Below are positions 32,170-46,171 of a DNA stretch of 64,000 nucleotides, piece by piece. The position numbers and the translations under genes were made by a program. Every line of letters begins with the position of its first letter. Within the stretch, counting starts at the first letter, position 1. The stretch lies in assembly GCA_017893485.1 (NCBI GenBank), contig CM030364.1:45746754-45810753 (forward strand), read 5' to 3'. The notes below the pieces were generated by a model. That model was given only the letters and a program-made list of their open reading frames with translations. It made no database searches and had not been told where the DNA came from. This DNA comes from Hemerocallis citrina. Its lineage: Eukaryota; Streptophyta; Magnoliopsida; Asparagales; Asphodelaceae.

Positions 32170-32955
32170 GGTAACACCCCACAAATTTGAGTAATGACAA
32201 TTTTTTCTCTCGGGTGTTACGCACATATATTTTCTACTGTTACGAGTAATATTCGTAACGTATTTTTATATAAATGCCATACGAATCTTATATTCCGATT
32301 ATTTATATGTTTTCTGTTTTCTCAAAACTCATTTTTATCCTATTTCGAGCCAACTCTAACAATTATTTTAATTTTTGTGTTTTACGTACATTGCACGTGC
32401 TTTCAATACACGTGTCAATTACGTATATTATCCGTTACGTGAAATATTCGTAATATTATTGTTCTGCATATTTTGTATTTTGACTGTTTTTCATTATTTC
32501 AAATTTATTTTGTATTGATACGTACATTGCACGTAAAATTTTATGCATTTTAGTCCCTAAATTTTTCTAGATGTCATACACATTTTTATTCTCATTTTAT
32601 TTGTCACAATTGTATTATTTATTTTAAATTTAAACCCATTCGGCCTAAGTCTATTTTTAGCCCAATACAAATTAATTACAAAATAAAGGCCCAAGAGTAA
32701 TTCGACATTTTAAATGAACACTTTAGATCCTAGTACACTTGTCATGTAACATACTCCTACAACTAAATTAAATAAGAATTAATAAAAGAATATGAGAAGT
32801 GTGTGCACATTGGGTGCACGTGCACGCGTGTGCACTAGTAGAATTGGCCGGCCATTCAAGAGGGAGTTGAGAGAGTGGAGAGTGTGGGTAAGTGAGTGGG
32901 TAGTTATTTGAGTAGTGGGAGTCATCTCAACCACACAATACTCGTATAAATACCC

Positions 32956-35900
32956 TGTCATGCCCCGCTTCCCAAAAGAGAATACAGAATACGGTTAGAT
33001 GACTAGCCCAGCGAATGATTTTCATCATCCATAAGCTATCGGGAATGTTTACAACATTTCACAAGAATAATCAGAGTCGGAAGCAAAAGAATAAACCAAC
33101 ATGCACATATGAGTCAAAACCAACAGAATACTTGAAACCAAAATATATTAATCTCAAATAATCCAGATCTGAATAAGTCAAATATCCTGGGTCACATTGT
33201 CCAAATACAAATAAATCCAAGTACAAGATACAATTGTTCAAAGTAAGAAACAAGAATAATAATAGCAAAATCCAACACTAATATCTCATATCACCAACAC
33301 CATCTGGTACCGTTTCTCTAAAATATGCAATTTAACAATTGCAGGAATAGGAAAAAGAAAAAAAACTCCCGTCAATGCAGTTACGGGCCGTTTGTAATGC
33401 AGGATACAAGTACATGGGAAAAAAACTAACAAATAGCATGGAATGTGCATGATAACAAAGTAGAATACTACCATGGCAAGATGAACAAGTACAAGTAGCA
33501 TGTATCAAGTGTCAAGTGAGCAAGTGTCATATAAACAAGTATCAAGTATCATGAAATCAAGTAACAAGTGTCAAGTACAAGTACAAGTATCAAGTAGCAA
33601 GTGTCAAGTAATCATGTTCAAGTCTTATATTATTACTATCTAGGTAGCACTTCATGCAGCCCATACCACATGGTTGCTACAATCAACGCAATTTCGTTTT
33701 AGATTTTATAGTGGACTATATAGAACAGTGTACTTAGGGACAAGCCTCAAGAAATCAAGTATCAAGTATCAAGCCAAGTAGCAAGTAAACAAGCCTCAAG
33801 AGTGAAGTATCAAGCCAAGTATCAAGTATCAAGTGAAGTCTCAAGTATCAAGTAACAAGCCTCAAGAGTAAAGTATCAAGACAAGTATCAAGTATCAAGA
33901 CAAGTCTCAAGTATCACATAGGATCAATAGATCATCTTCCAAGTACACGTTTCTGTATTATCCACTACTAGATCTGTCCCTTTAAACCCCGGCTTGGTTA
34001 ATTATTATTAGTGTCAAATAAGCATGTACGTGTCACAAAACAAGTTAAGTATATCATAGTATAGTCAAGTAACAAGTTCAAGTTGCAAGATAAACAGGTA
34101 TGGGTGAAGATAACATACAAAAGGATAAATAACCAAATTTCTAGTTCAGGACAGCAAAACCAAACTACAGTAAAACGGAGATTCCCATTGTTATAAACAT
34201 GAAAATCTGAATCAGTCGAAAGGTCTAGAAAAACAATTCCCAGCCGAATCGAGCAAACAAATATAAGTCACATAGAATTTCACAAAATCAAGTCTCAAAA
34301 TGGATTTTAATCCAGAAAACACGTTTAGCCAGAAATCAAAAAAATTGTATTCAAAGTTAGGAAAACAGCATGAAAACTCGATAATTAAATCCACGAAAAA
34401 TCTGGGGTATTCCCCTATATTTTTAGTAATAGAAAATCAATTTTCATAATTTTTCAATATAAATAGAGTATTCAAGTAAAATCAGAAAACATCGAGACAC
34501 GACAGTTATGTAAATCTGAAATGACAAACATTGTAGTATGAAAATAGCAATAGCTCACAAACCACAAATCGAAATCCAAATCCGCCAAAAGGATAATAAA
34601 ATAGATACAGTAGGCTAACTTTCATATTCAGAAATAATTTAGAAACAGCAAATAGAAATAGGTCGAAAATCAAGTTCTTTACAGAACAGTAGTAAAAATC
34701 TGCATGAAAAATCTTTATTTGCAAGTATGAAAAGGTTTGTAAAACTTCTCAAATAATTCCACCAAAATTCTGGGTAAACCCCAATCAAGTATAGATGTAC
34801 TGAGCAAAATTTCAGATCAAAATAATAATTTTAACACCAGAATAAAAATAGATTACTCTTCAGAAATTATAGAAAGCAGAATCTGGAAATCTTTCGACAT
34901 AACTGTAGTAAAATCGACATAACTCACAAACCGTAAAACGAAACTGAGATCCGTCAAAAGGGTTGAAAAATAGACAGAATTCTCTTAACATGTTCACAAA
35001 ATATCTTCAAATACTAACCTTAATAGGGTCTAAAATACTGATCAAAACGAGAAAACCCGCAAAACTGAAAATATCGCATATGCACAAAATCCACTAGTTC
35101 ACATAGAACTCATCTAAAACACAACCAAACATGATATAGAGTATACTAGATGTCCAAGAAACATGTTATAGGGTATTTCACAAGTCTAAGACAAGTCTAT
35201 CACGAATAACACGAACGAGCACAAGATAACACATGAATATCACGCATATATACAACAAGATGTGGTCAACCCTAGGTTATATCATGTCATGTATGTCGTG
35301 AGGCAACTATGGTCAAGATAACACAATAAAGACAATATCAACAAGGGAATTCACACACAAATTATCTCTAGAACACTTCTACACTACAAGCGGTATTTAT
35401 GACTTGTATCATACAAAGGAATTGAGTACAAGTTACTTGCCTTAACCGAAGACGAAAAGACAAAAACCAAGAATAACGGGAAAGGATCCCAGGCAACGAA
35501 CACAACGAGCAATGAACGAATCCCTCAAAAAAAAACCATGAACCAAGAACCAAGATAACACGTGCAATATCCGTACACGTGTAACTCAACAAGAGAGAGT
35601 GAGAGATCGGGAGAGGCTAGCGGCGGCGGCGGCACTGGCTCTGGCTAGCGTCGCTGCTGCTATTGCTGTCATCCTGGGCGCGCGACAGAGATAGCGGAAG
35701 AGATGGAGAAAGATGGAGAGCTCGGCTTGGGGATGGTCATAATGGGGAGTCGGCAAGGGGATGCAGGGGTTCGGTGTGGAGTTGGGTTTAGCCGAGGTCG
35801 GAGATGAAGGTGCAGTCGGGAGGAATGGTGGAGTAGGGTTTCGGTGAGGTAGGGTTGCAAGAGTTTGGGGTTGCACAGGGTAGAGAGGGGGCTAGGGTTT

Positions 35901-36386
35901 TCGGCAGTGTAGGGAGATAGAGAGAGATAGTTTATATAGTAGAAGAGGGGAATTTAGGGTTTTGGCTACATGGGTTTCGGGTAGGGAATAGAGGGTTTCG
36001 GGTTTGAGTATAATAGTAATAGGTGATGGGTTATTAGGAATAATAGGATTTGGTTAATCTATTTGGTTTAGGGATAATTATGAGGATCTAGGTTCAAATT
36101 GCAAATAGGATTATCAACAATAGGCTAGGCAAAAGAAACCACGAGCACCCTAAAACCCGAGCAAAAAGAAATAGAGCAAGAACCCAATAAAGAGCAAAAA
36201 TAATAATCGATCAAGAACGAAACAAACGGTAGACAATCAGGCTCAAAAGAGATCACAATGAAATAAAATGAATATATATTGAAAACAACTCCAATATACG
36301 GACCAAGAAATACAAGGAGAGTACAAATACTCAAGAAAGGAAAAAAAATACACCAAAAATATGAAAAACGAAAAACAGCAGTTACA
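32956..36386 (-). repeat. Tekay LTR copy 1 (3.4 kb)
   Basis: Minus-strand TGTAACTGCTG...GGGGCATGACA. Contains a degenerate run of caagtatcaagta-type repeats (33480-34090). The terminal 400 bases align with the ends of copies 2 and 3 (gggcaatgtgacccagg, tcatatgtgcatg, gggaagcgggg). Open frames inside are not genes. Confidence 0.85.
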
Positions 36387-36512
36387 ATCCTACCCACCTA
36401 ACAAAAAGAATTTTGTCCTCGAAATTCAAAAAGAAGATACATAGGGTAACCCCGAAAAGAAAAGAAAACAAAACAAAAGTAAACACTACTCAAACAAATG
36501 AGAAAACTTCTG

Positions 36513-37157
36513 CTAAATCTCATCCTCCAGCTCCCAAGTCAACTCACCGGGTGAGTGAGGATTCCAAGCAATGCAAAGCAACTTGATGACCTTGTTCTTA
36601 AGAACTTTCTCCCGCCGATCCACAATAGCAACTGGCAGAATCTCACAAGTCAAATCCGGCCGAACGGTCAACTCAGAGTAGTCGATCACGTGGCTCTCAT
36701 CTCGGATATATCTCCTGAGTTGTGAGACATGGAAAATATTGTGCACTCCTAATAAAGCTGGCGGCAATGCAAGATGATAGACCACCTTGCCTACTCGCTC
36801 CAAAATCTCAAACGGTCCAATAAAACTAAGGCTAAGCTTGCCCCCACCACTAAACCAATTGACACCCCACCAAGGCGATACCTTTAGGAAAACATGGTCA
36901 CCAACCTCAAACTCCAAAGCCCTCCGATGGACATTGGCCCCTCGCCTCTGCCTATCCTGAGCTGCCTGCAAATGCTTCATGATCTGAACCACTACATCAA
37001 CTGTCCTGGTGATCAACTCCAGACCCAACAACTTCCTCTCACCAATGTCATTCCAGCACACTGGTGATATGCACTTCCGCCCATAAAGTGCCTCGAACGG
37101 AGCAACTTTAAAACTGGCCTGAAAACTGTTATTGTACGAGAACTCTACGAGATGCAA
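36513..37157 (-). pseudogene. Gypsy integrase C-terminal region (Tekay)
   Basis: 214 open codons: EFSYNNSFQASFKVAPFEAL and YGRK (end of the rve core), the helix RQRRGANVHRRALEFEVGDH, the GPFEILERVGKVVYHLALP tudor-like strand set, VHNIFHVSQLRRYI and the terminal TWELEDEI. Upstream codons (LQFDGSW) continue to about 37190 after one stop. The usual chromodomain position matches the last 60 residues, but I cannot confirm the fold. Confidence 0.85.
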
Positions 37158-37194
37158 ATGGTCCTACCATGATCCATCAAACTGAAGCATACAT

Positions 37195-37688
37195 GACCTA
37201 TAAGAAGTTGATTACTTCATGATTGATAAATAAGATAATGGATAAAAGATGTTTAATGGATGGTAATTTTTATAATGGTTAAATATAACCTAATTGATCT
37301 CTGTAGTGAGATGGTTGTTAGAATCTAGAGGCTAGGCGAGACCTTTAGTAACCGGCAATTTGTGAATAAAGAAAATTTGAGAAGTAGCCAGTATGGGCTA
37401 ATGTTTCTCGTGTGTTGATTTATGTCCGGTAGGGTAAGCTAGCTCTAGGTTGTGATGATTATAAATAAATCTAAGGATAGGCACTAGAAGAAGATGTGAT
37501 AGAAAAAACGACGGACATGTCTGGTAAAGAATGTGTAGCTCCTAGGGGTTCGATATCAAGGAATACACCCGGTAAAATGTGTTATTTTTTCTTGTGATTA
37601 TTCCCTTTGATTTAGTCCGAAACAGAGTTTAAGTAAATAGAGTGAAAAAATAACACATTTTACTTTTATGTATAATCACATGACTGTC

Positions 37689-37728
<40 letters not shown>

Positions 37729-38675
37729 TAAATGAGCAAGTGATTATGTGGCATGCATGTGATATACTGGACAACTAATCCTTTTAAGGATTTTCCAATC
37801 ACATGTATGTCATATCATCAATTGCTTATTTACTAAATGAGCAAGTTGCTCATACCCCTTTTTCCCTATATATACATGTATATGGGCTACGGGTATGTCC
37901 GTCTATCATCAAAAAGGCCAGTAGAGAGACTACAGTTCCTAGAAATATTCAGGACGGACAGGATATGCCCGGTAAATACACTGAGGTGGGCTAGGGTAGG
38001 CCTGGTTCGTAGTTGCGAGAGATCGAATTTCTACGGTTCGTGGCTGAGGATACGCCCGGTAAATCCACTGCGGTGGGCTAGGGGCAGGCCGGTAAGGTCT
38101 AATATCCTGGGGGTGTGACTCTTCGGTGACAATGCGTTGGAGTATATTCATTGGGTTAGGTTGCATGACATGAGATGTAAACCCTATAATGAGGAGTACC
38201 TTAAGGGCTTGCCCTCGGACCTATATAGTATAGGATGCATAGAATCCAAATAAGTGTGCATTAGTGCATCGTAGTGTAAATCTGCATTAGGCCTTTAAGT
38301 CATATCATCCACTGACATGTTTATGATAGTCACTTTTTACACTTTATTGCACATTAAAGTTTGTGTTTGCTAAAGTAAGAGAATCGCTGTATTATAGCAT
38401 TGCGTCAGTTGTTTGCAACTAACGTGCTCACAGTTTTCCAATGCAGGACTTGGATTACCAAAAAGGCATAAAGATGAATTGATGTTGATAATTATTTTCA
38501 GATTAAAGTTGTTGAATGTTTAAGTTGTATATTTCTTTTTTGCATCTTCTGCTGTGTATTTTTGTAAAAGAACAAAGTGTAATGAAAAAGTTTTAAATTC
38601 CTTGTAAAAACGAACTTGAAGTAAAAGATCCTTTTGTGCAACGAATTACATGTAAATGGAATTCGGGGCGTTACA
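37195..38675 (+). other. 3' part of the plus-strand solo LTR
   Basis: Non-coding. Contains (TA)n at 37691-37725, repeated cccggtaaa(t)cactg-ggtgggctagg blocks (about 37970 and 38055), and the end aattcggggcgttaca. Confidence 0.6.
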
Positions 38676-38680
38676 TCAAA

Positions 38681-39107
38681 ATTGCTTTCAAGTTGAAATT
38701 TTTTTTGGTGAAAGCATCATATGTCTGTACACCCACATGAAATAAAACCAGCAAGTCCTTTATTAGGGGTTGTAAATAAATATCTATGTCATTTCTTGGT
38801 TGTTCTGGTCCTGAAATCAACAATGATGACATAATATGTTCCTTTCTCATGCATAACCCTGGTGGAAGATTATATATTACCAGCATCACAGGCCAACAAC
38901 TATGTGAGGAACTAAAACTACGGAAGGGATTAAACACATCTGCAGCCAGACCAAGTTGTGCGGCTCGGCAGCGAAAGATGGCCATTTATTGTCAATTGTT
39001 TTGCAAGCCAAAGAGTACACATAGTGCCTAATTTTATCGTCTTCACTTTTATGATTGTGATGCCACCGTAAATTTTTAGCAAGTTCTGTTGTTTGAAACA
39101 TTCTTCT
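38681..39107 (-). pseudogene. TNP2 transposase, exon part 2
   Basis: Minus strand reads RMFQTTELAKNLRWHHNHKS, then (after shifts) DVFNPFRSFSSSHSCWPVML, VIYNLPPGLCMRKEHIMSSL and GPEQPRNDIDIYLQPLIKDL, the central part of TNP2 (Transposase_21). It continues 54847-55565 across the Tat insertion: keeping one AGAAG gives RFRRMFQT. It is cut on the other side by the LTR at 32170-38675. Confidence 0.85.
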
Positions 39108-39748
39108 TGTTGCTGCCTATTTCGGTATGGGAGCAAACCGATAGTGAGTTCTTATTAAATGGAGACTACTAAAAATCTAACCTTTGACCTTAACCGTGAA
39201 AAATGGTTAGAGCTCTTGAGATTGAATCTGGATCATTGACTGACCACCGTGATCTGAATCTCACGGTTGCTGACGAGGCCAATGGACCTGCAAAAAGCCT
39301 AAAACACCGGGGGGTGGTCCCGACGACAGACACTCCGACGCTCAGAACTAGAAAGAGAGAGAATATGAGAGAGAAACTGGAGAATTGTTGATTAACTTCT
39401 GACTGTGGAGGGGGGAGAGTATTTATAGGCCTTAGAAACATATCGAGATATTGATCTAGACCCATTGGATCGACATGAATTCCATATCTCCTTTATGTTC
39501 CTCCCCCTCAAAAGATAAGTTCTCTTGTTAATGGAATAAGAGATTTGACTCTTAGCCTACATGGGCTGGGTGTCTCTCCTAGTGGGCGACTTTTTATATG
39601 CTTGGAAGAAGCTAATGTCTTGTAGGGGAGCCTGGAGAAGGCCCAGACTTGTTAAAGAGGTATGTTATGATTAATCTGCCTGTAGAAGCTTTTGAAATCT
39701 GTGCTAGAATCGTACGGCCCCGATTTGCTGTGATTTTTACCATCACCA
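39108..39748 (-). repeat. 3' LTR of Tat element (641 bp)
   Basis: Plus strand tgttgctgcc...accatcacca. The block from about 39230 to 39748 aligns with 54310-54841; the first 120 bases have no counterpart in the right copy. Confidence 0.85.
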
Positions 39749-40625
39749 TAAGCCCCCAAATCCCGGAAGGCAAATTTTTTGACTTTCGGGGAGTAGTACA
39801 CCTTACTTTTAGACTTTGGAGTACAATATTAGCTGTCATGGTGCTTTAAGATTTCTAGAACTGATCGGTGGCTTTTGGGGGCAGTGGATATCTTCCTGCA
39901 TTTTCACTTATTTTTCAGATATTTACGAATATTTCTGGAAATTTCTAGACTTTTTCCTAATTTTAAAATCACTTTTTCAAATTTTATAATTAATAAATCC
40001 AATTTTAAATATTTTTTAGAATTTTAAGTTAACTTTTCGAATTTAAATAATTATTTTTGGATTTTTAATTAACTTTTCAAATTTTAAATGATTTTTTGGG
40101 ATTTTTTGTGAATAATCAGAGCTGCGCACAATTTTTGACGCGATCAGAGGTGTCCATCAAGGCTGGCTCGCGCACTGATGCAATTGAGGGGCTTAGATCG
40201 GATCGTTGTGATCTGTGGCAACGTAGCACGATCTGGAGCTTCCATCAGTGGTTAGCTCGCCCGCTGAGTGAGATCAAGCGGTGGAGGAGCGAGCGGAGCG
40301 ATGAGGAAGAAGGAGGCTGTCGTGGCTCAATCTCGCTTGAGCTCAAATTTTGGAGGGATCCAAGGGTCAAGAATTGCAGCGGGGACCCATTCGCTCGGCC
40401 GATAATTTCGCTGAGCTATGGCGATTTTCTTTGAACTTCGAGGGCTTCGCCGCGCTACAGGGAACCCAAGACTTGGCAGAGCTATGAGTTTCGCCCTTGT
40501 AAGGTCACCACGATGTCGAGCCACCACCTTTGTCGACTTACTCTCCTTGTCGAGCTTCAAGGCTCTGTTTTTTGGCTGAGTTATGGGAATAGCTCACTTC
40601 TGTAGAGCAATGGGTTTCGGGCGAG
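39749..40625 (-). other. Tat 3' region, left part
   Basis: Polypurine tract, then AT-rich DNA (39900-40110), then sequence with gagctatg-like words (about 40430-40620) that continue at 46175 after the nested LTRs. Open frames at 40096-40434 and 40327-40560 show no domain. Confidence 0.6.
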
Positions 40626-43600
40626 TGTAACCCCTATTTTCCCAAAAATATATTTTTGTGTATTTTCTGTATTTAAAAATTTCGCAAAATTTTATTTTTT
40701 CGGTTTTCAAATTCTTTTGTCTGTACTATTGGATCTCCTATTAAAATTTGTTTCCGATCAATAATTGTATTTGTAACTATTTTGTATGATTTTATATTTT
40801 AATACAAATCTTATTATTGTTATTATTACTGTTATTATCATTACCATTATTATTGTTATTATTGTTATTTTTGGACTGGTTATTAAAAATCCACTTTTAT
40901 TTACTAACTGTATTTGTAGTATTTTAGATAAATACTATTGTCTATTGCAAATTACATTTTTATTATAAAAAATATTTTTATTAGTTAATTTATTTTTCTA
41001 TTGAATATTTATCCCTATTGGATATCCACAACCCATTTTATTTCCCTAAATCCAACCCGTTATTTATTAAACCCATTACCCATTATCTTAACCCTATACC
41101 CTGTTTTAAATAACCCTAACCATTACCCTGTTTTCACTGCCAAAAACCCATTCCCTATTTATACCCCATCCCAAACCCGTTTAACCCCTAAACCCAGCCT
41201 GGTTGTCACCCTAAAACCTTATTCCCCATATATATATATCTATCTGTATCCCTCTACCTTTTATCCTTCGATATTCTTCAGCCGCCAACTTCTGCACCGC
41301 TTCGTCTTCCTCGCTTCCCCTACCTCCCGATCCCCTGCTTCTTCGTCGCACCCTCCTCCTCCCTGTTCACCTCCCCTCAGTCAGCGGCGCCCCTGCTCTC
41401 CCGTCTTCATCGTGCCGTCCTATGCGCACTACAGCAGCCGCTGGCCTCTCCCTGGTCGACGACACAGCCACCCAGCCGTCGCGACCCCCCTGTCTCCTAC
41501 ACCCTATCGTGGCTCCTCTCCACCTCTACGGCACAGCCTAGACTCCGACAGCACCTCCCGGTCCTCCTCTTCATCGACATCAAACAGCCCCGCAGTCGAG
41601 CGCGCTGCCCTATCGCCTTGAATTCTGCCAGAAAGACGCACCACCAGTCGCAACCCTCACCCTGTTGCCGGTAGTCCCCGCAGCGCGCAGCTCCACTGCG
41701 TCGTCCTCCCTACCTCCGTCCTCCTATCTCAGCAACTCAGTCAGCCAGTGCACCTCTCTTGATGGGTTGTTGCTTTTTGATCAGAGTGTTGATCAAGTTT
41801 AATTGTAAGCCGTCGATCGTCCGATCTTCTTGATCATCATGTTCATCATGTCCCCTTGGTTTTGATTCTGGCTATCCGTTGGATCTTGATCATCATGCTT
41901 GATTGGATGTGGGCCGTTAATCTCCTCTTGATCATCCGATTAGATCCTAGCCGTCTGATCTCTTCTTGATCATCATGATCATGGTGATCATTAATTTCCT
42001 TTGATCTCACCCATTCGATCGATCGATTTTGATCTTCATCATTATCTGCACCGTCAAGGAAATCTGACCATCTGATCTTATCTGATCATCTTGATCTTGA
42101 TCTTCGATCTCAGCCGTCCGATTATGTTCGTGATCTTGATCGTCTTCATCTTGTTCGTGATCGTATGCTCGTGATTGGTTCGTGATCCGTTCATGGGTTT
42201 TTGTTCATTGCCCGGGAATCTGTTTCCGTTATTCTTGGTGTTCGTTTTCGTCTTCGGTTAAGGCAAGTAACTTGTACTCAATTCCTTTGTATGATACAAG
42301 TCATAAATACCGCTTGTAATGTAGTTGGGTTCTAGAGACAACTCTTGTGTGTGTTATTTTGATGGGTTTTGTCTCTATAGTGCTACTTGACCATAGTTGA
42401 CTCACGACACCAATTTGACATGAAACAACCCTAGGTTTTGCCCGCTCTTGATATGATGTGTATGTGAAACAATTATGAGAATTGTGTGCTTGTGAGATCC
42501 ATGTGATATACTTGTTGTGGACATGTCGTATACCCTATTTAATGTTGTTTGGACACTTAGTAGACTCTAATTCATGTTTAGTTATGTTTCGATTAAGTTT
42601 CGTGTGATTCATTTTGGTTTTGTTCCTAAAGGAAATTCTGTGTTTTGTCGATGATCTGTCTTGATCAGTAATTTAGACCATATTAAGTTCAGTATCTTAA
42701 TTTCATTATAAAACATGATTTGTAGAGAAATTCATTTTCTTTCCAACCACTCTGACCTTGCTCGATTTCATTTTCGTATGTGTGAGATATGACTGTTTTA
42801 CTACAGGGGTGCAGATCTTTTCCAGATTTCGTTCTTGATAATTTTGATGACTGAACTAATTTGATACTTGTGCTACACATATTATTTTGATCTAGAACTT
42901 TGGCCAGTATTTCTATATCTATCTAGGGATTGCCCAGAATTTTGGTGGATTTTATTGATAATTTTATATGTCATTTCATGCTTGTTTACAAAAGCTATAC
43001 TTGCTGGATTTTGTTCGCTGTTCGGTAAGATTTGTATTTTCACTCTGATTTCTTTTACTGTATGAAAAATATTTGTGAAATATGAAAGTTATTTTGTTTT
43101 GTCTATTTTTATCTCTCTTTGGAGGATGTGGATTTCGTTTCACTGTTTGCGAGATATTACAGTTTTCGTACAGCAGTGTTGGGAATTCCAGATTTGTCAA
43201 ACTATTGTGTCTTGATGTTTTCTAATTTTTGATGGCTACACAAATCTTACTGGAAAATTATGAAACTTTTTATTCTGATATAGACATATAGGGGAATACC
43301 CAAGATTTTTCCTGGATTTATTTGAGATGTTTTGATATTGTTTTCCTGACTGTGAATTCGATTTTCTGATTTCTGGCTGAACGTGTTTTCTGGATTCAAA
43401 TCAGTTTTGAGCTATGTTGTTGTGAAATACTATATTACTTATTTATATTCTCTGGATTCAGTTGGGAGTCTATTTTCTAGACGTTTTGACGGATTTAGAT
43501 TTGCATGTTTGTAACACTGAAAATCACTATTTTACTACAGTATAGTCTTGCTGTCCTGAACTAGAGATTTGGCTATTTTATTCTTTTGTAAGATATCTTG

Positions 43601-44881
43601 CACTCGTACATGTTTATCTTGCAACTTGAACTTGCCACATGATCATGCTATATTATTCTTGATATATTTTGCACACCTACATTCTTTTTTGACATTAATA
43701 ATAAAATAAGCAAGTTGGGGTTTAAGGGAAAGATCTAGTAGTGGATAATACAGAAACTTGTACTCAGAAGGGGATCGTATTTCCCATTACTTGTTGCCAT
43801 ATTTCATGATTACATGATTCATGCTTGATATTACTTGTTGCCATGTTTCATGATTACATGATTCATGCTTGATATTACTTGTTGCCATGTTTCATGACTA
43901 CATGATTCATGTTTGATATTACTTGTTGCCATATTTCATGATTACATGATTCATGCTTGTTATAGTATATGCCGCCATGTCTCATGATTATATGATTCAT
44001 GCTTGATACTTGCTGCCACTTGTTCACGATTACGTGACTCGTGCTTGATACTACTTGTTGCCACATGTTCACGATTACGTGACTCGTGCTTGATACTTGT
44101 TACTTGATTTGTCCCTAAGTACACTGCCCTCTATGGTCCACTATGAAATCTAAAGCGAAACTGCTTGTTGTAGCAACCATGCAGTATGGGATACATGAAG
44201 TGCTACCTAGATAGTAATAACTACAAGACTTAATACTTTACACTTGCACTTGACTACTTGACACTTGTTACTTGTTACTTGATTTCATGATACTTGATTC
44301 GTGATACTTGATACATGTTTACATGATACTTGTTCACTTGACACTTGATACATGCCACTTGTACTTGTTCACCTTGCCATGCTTATTCCATGTTATTAGT
44401 TAGTTTCCCCATGTACTTGTATCCTATATTACAAGCGGTCCGTAACTTGCAATTGAAGGATACTTGTTTTCTCTTTTTCTCTCCCCTGCAATTGTTAAAT
44501 TGCAGATTTTGAAGAACAGGTTCCAGACGGTATTGATGAGATGAAGTATTAGTGCTGGATCTTGTTATTATTATTTCTTGTTTCTTGCTTTGAACAATAT
44601 TATATTTTGATACTTGGATTTATTCTTGTATTTGGGCAATGTAACCCAAGATATTTGTCTTATTCAGATCATGACTATTTGAGATTTATATATTTGGTTT
44701 CAAGTATTCTTGTTGGTATTTTGGTTCATATGTGCATGTTGGTTGATACTTTTGCTTCCGACTCTGATTTTGTGAAATGTTGTAAAGATTTTTGAACAGC
44801 TTATGGATGATGAAAATCATTTGTTGAGCTTTTGTTGCGTATCCGTATTCTATATTCTCTTTTGGGAAGCGGGAAGTGACA
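40626..44881 (+). repeat. Tekay solo LTR, copy 2 (4.3 kb)
   Basis: TGTAACCCC...GAAGTGACA with gcgag (40621-40625) and tcgag (44882-44886) outside, a near-perfect duplication. No internal domain, so a solo LTR. It includes a run of cttgttgccatgtttcatgattacatgattcatg repeats (43780-44100). The Ser/Pro-rich 206-codon open frame at 41001-41621 is LTR sequence, not a gene. Confidence 0.8.
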
Positions 44882-44887
44882 TCGAGC

Positions 44888-46171
44888 TGCGAAGATGCCA
44901 ATTGATGGAACTGCGATGAGTCCCAGGACCACGGATTGGTGTGCGTATCGATCATAAAAGCTTAACGGATTTAATACGTGATCTAACCCTTTATAGCGGA
45001 ATCTAGGGTTCACAAATTATACCTGTGATGAGAAGAAGACGATAGTTTCTAGCAACCTCGAGCCGTCAGCGCCCCCAAGATCTTCTGCACGTATTCCTTC
45101 CTCGGGTTGGACGTCGGGTGGGCGACGGTCTCCCAACCTTTCTTCTCCTTGGCTGACCTCTCTTTCTCTCCTTACGTGAATCACGAATTTAGAGAAAACT
45201 TCTTATCTCTGATGATAATATGACGGCCAAAGAATAGAGGATATATATATAAGGCTACGACAGGAACCATTAGGAGAAATTAGGGTTAGGTCTCCTAACG
45301 AATCTGGGTATCCCGTGTTCAGCCCGAACACACAACCCAGGCCCATTAACAATAGCTCGGTCCACTAAAGAGCTATTGTTGCACTACCTTCCTAATCCCA
45401 AATTATATTTATGGGCTCCTTTTATTATATGCTCGTTCAGCTCCCCATATTAAGATATCGAATGTCCGTCGATCAAATTAAGTTACTGACAACTATATTG
45501 ATCAACATCTTTTATCCTTAAGTAGTACCACTCAACTTTATTTGTCATGTCGGATGTAATCCACCTGCAGGGTTTACATGACAATCCTTATGAGCTCCTT
45601 AAGGGGACATCATCAACCCGACGTATCGGGACATGGATTCCTTTTACAATCAATAGCCCATCATACATACAATGCTATTACCCAATTCATAGAGGTTGTT
45701 GATCCATAATGAATCTCACTCTTTTATGAGTCAAAGTAATGCACACTGCATATACATGTCTGTTATTATATCTGGATTAAGAGCATAAGCATCCATAATA
45801 ACAAGGTGTTTGTTCTCTTTTGTAGTCAGTACAAAGAGAACAACCTCAAGTGGTCCTGTTCAATACACACAAAGTGTACTAGTGTAAACCTATAGTCAAG
45901 ATAGACTAATACCAGATTACACTACAACCTTTCCAATGGATTGTCCAAGTCCGTCTAGGTTGTGAACTATTTATATATTCCATAGGGAACTGATAATATG
46001 ATCTTCTGTGTGTCACCTCACACCATATTATCAACCTTATAGAATATCAGATACTTGCATTAATATTATAATAAACACAATATGCAAACATATACCCATA
46101 TGATTCTCATTCAAAAAAAATAAGGAAATAAAGTTAATACAAAAGTGATGCTTTCAGTATATAACCCTAAC
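44888..46171 (-). repeat. LTR-like insertion in Tat 3' region
   Basis: Right end is minus TGTTAGGGTTATATAC at 46171, typical of a copia LTR start. The left edge is uncertain (near 44888 or 44903). Interior words (tttacatgacaatcc, catgtcggatgtaatccacctgcagg) suggest a widespread plant LTR family. cgagc occurs on both sides, offset by one base. No coding. Confidence 0.5.

Larger units (their letters stand above)
32956..37194 (-). mobile_element. Tekay (Ty3/gypsy chromovirus-type) fragment: integrase end plus 3' LTR
   Basis: Minus-strand gypsy 3' portion. Integrase C-terminal codons (37157-36513) are followed by a purine tract AGGTGGGTAGGAT and a 3.4-kb LTR (36386-32956). The 5' part of the element is missing beyond about 37194. 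The very long LTR and the integrase sequence fit the Tekay (Del) clade. Related LTRs lie at 40626-44881 and 51973-54015. Confidence 0.8.
32170..38675 (+). mobile_element. Plus-strand solo LTR broken by a Tekay fragment
   Basis: Left end GGTAACACCCC (canonical TGTAACACCCC with T-to-G), right end GGGGCGTTACA. It is flanked by ttaaa (32165-32169) and tcaaa (38676-38680), a 5-bp duplication with one change, inserted in TNP2 at the codons for AILMWTIND. The LTR proper is 32170-32955 plus about 37195-38675; the middle is a minus-strand Tekay gypsy fragment. It has gypsy-like ends, but its lineage is not identified. Confidence 0.65.

Noticed and set aside
41001..41621. 206-codon Ser/Pro-rich open frame
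   Set aside because: Lies inside a Tekay solo LTR; the matching region of copy 3 also has frames by composition only.
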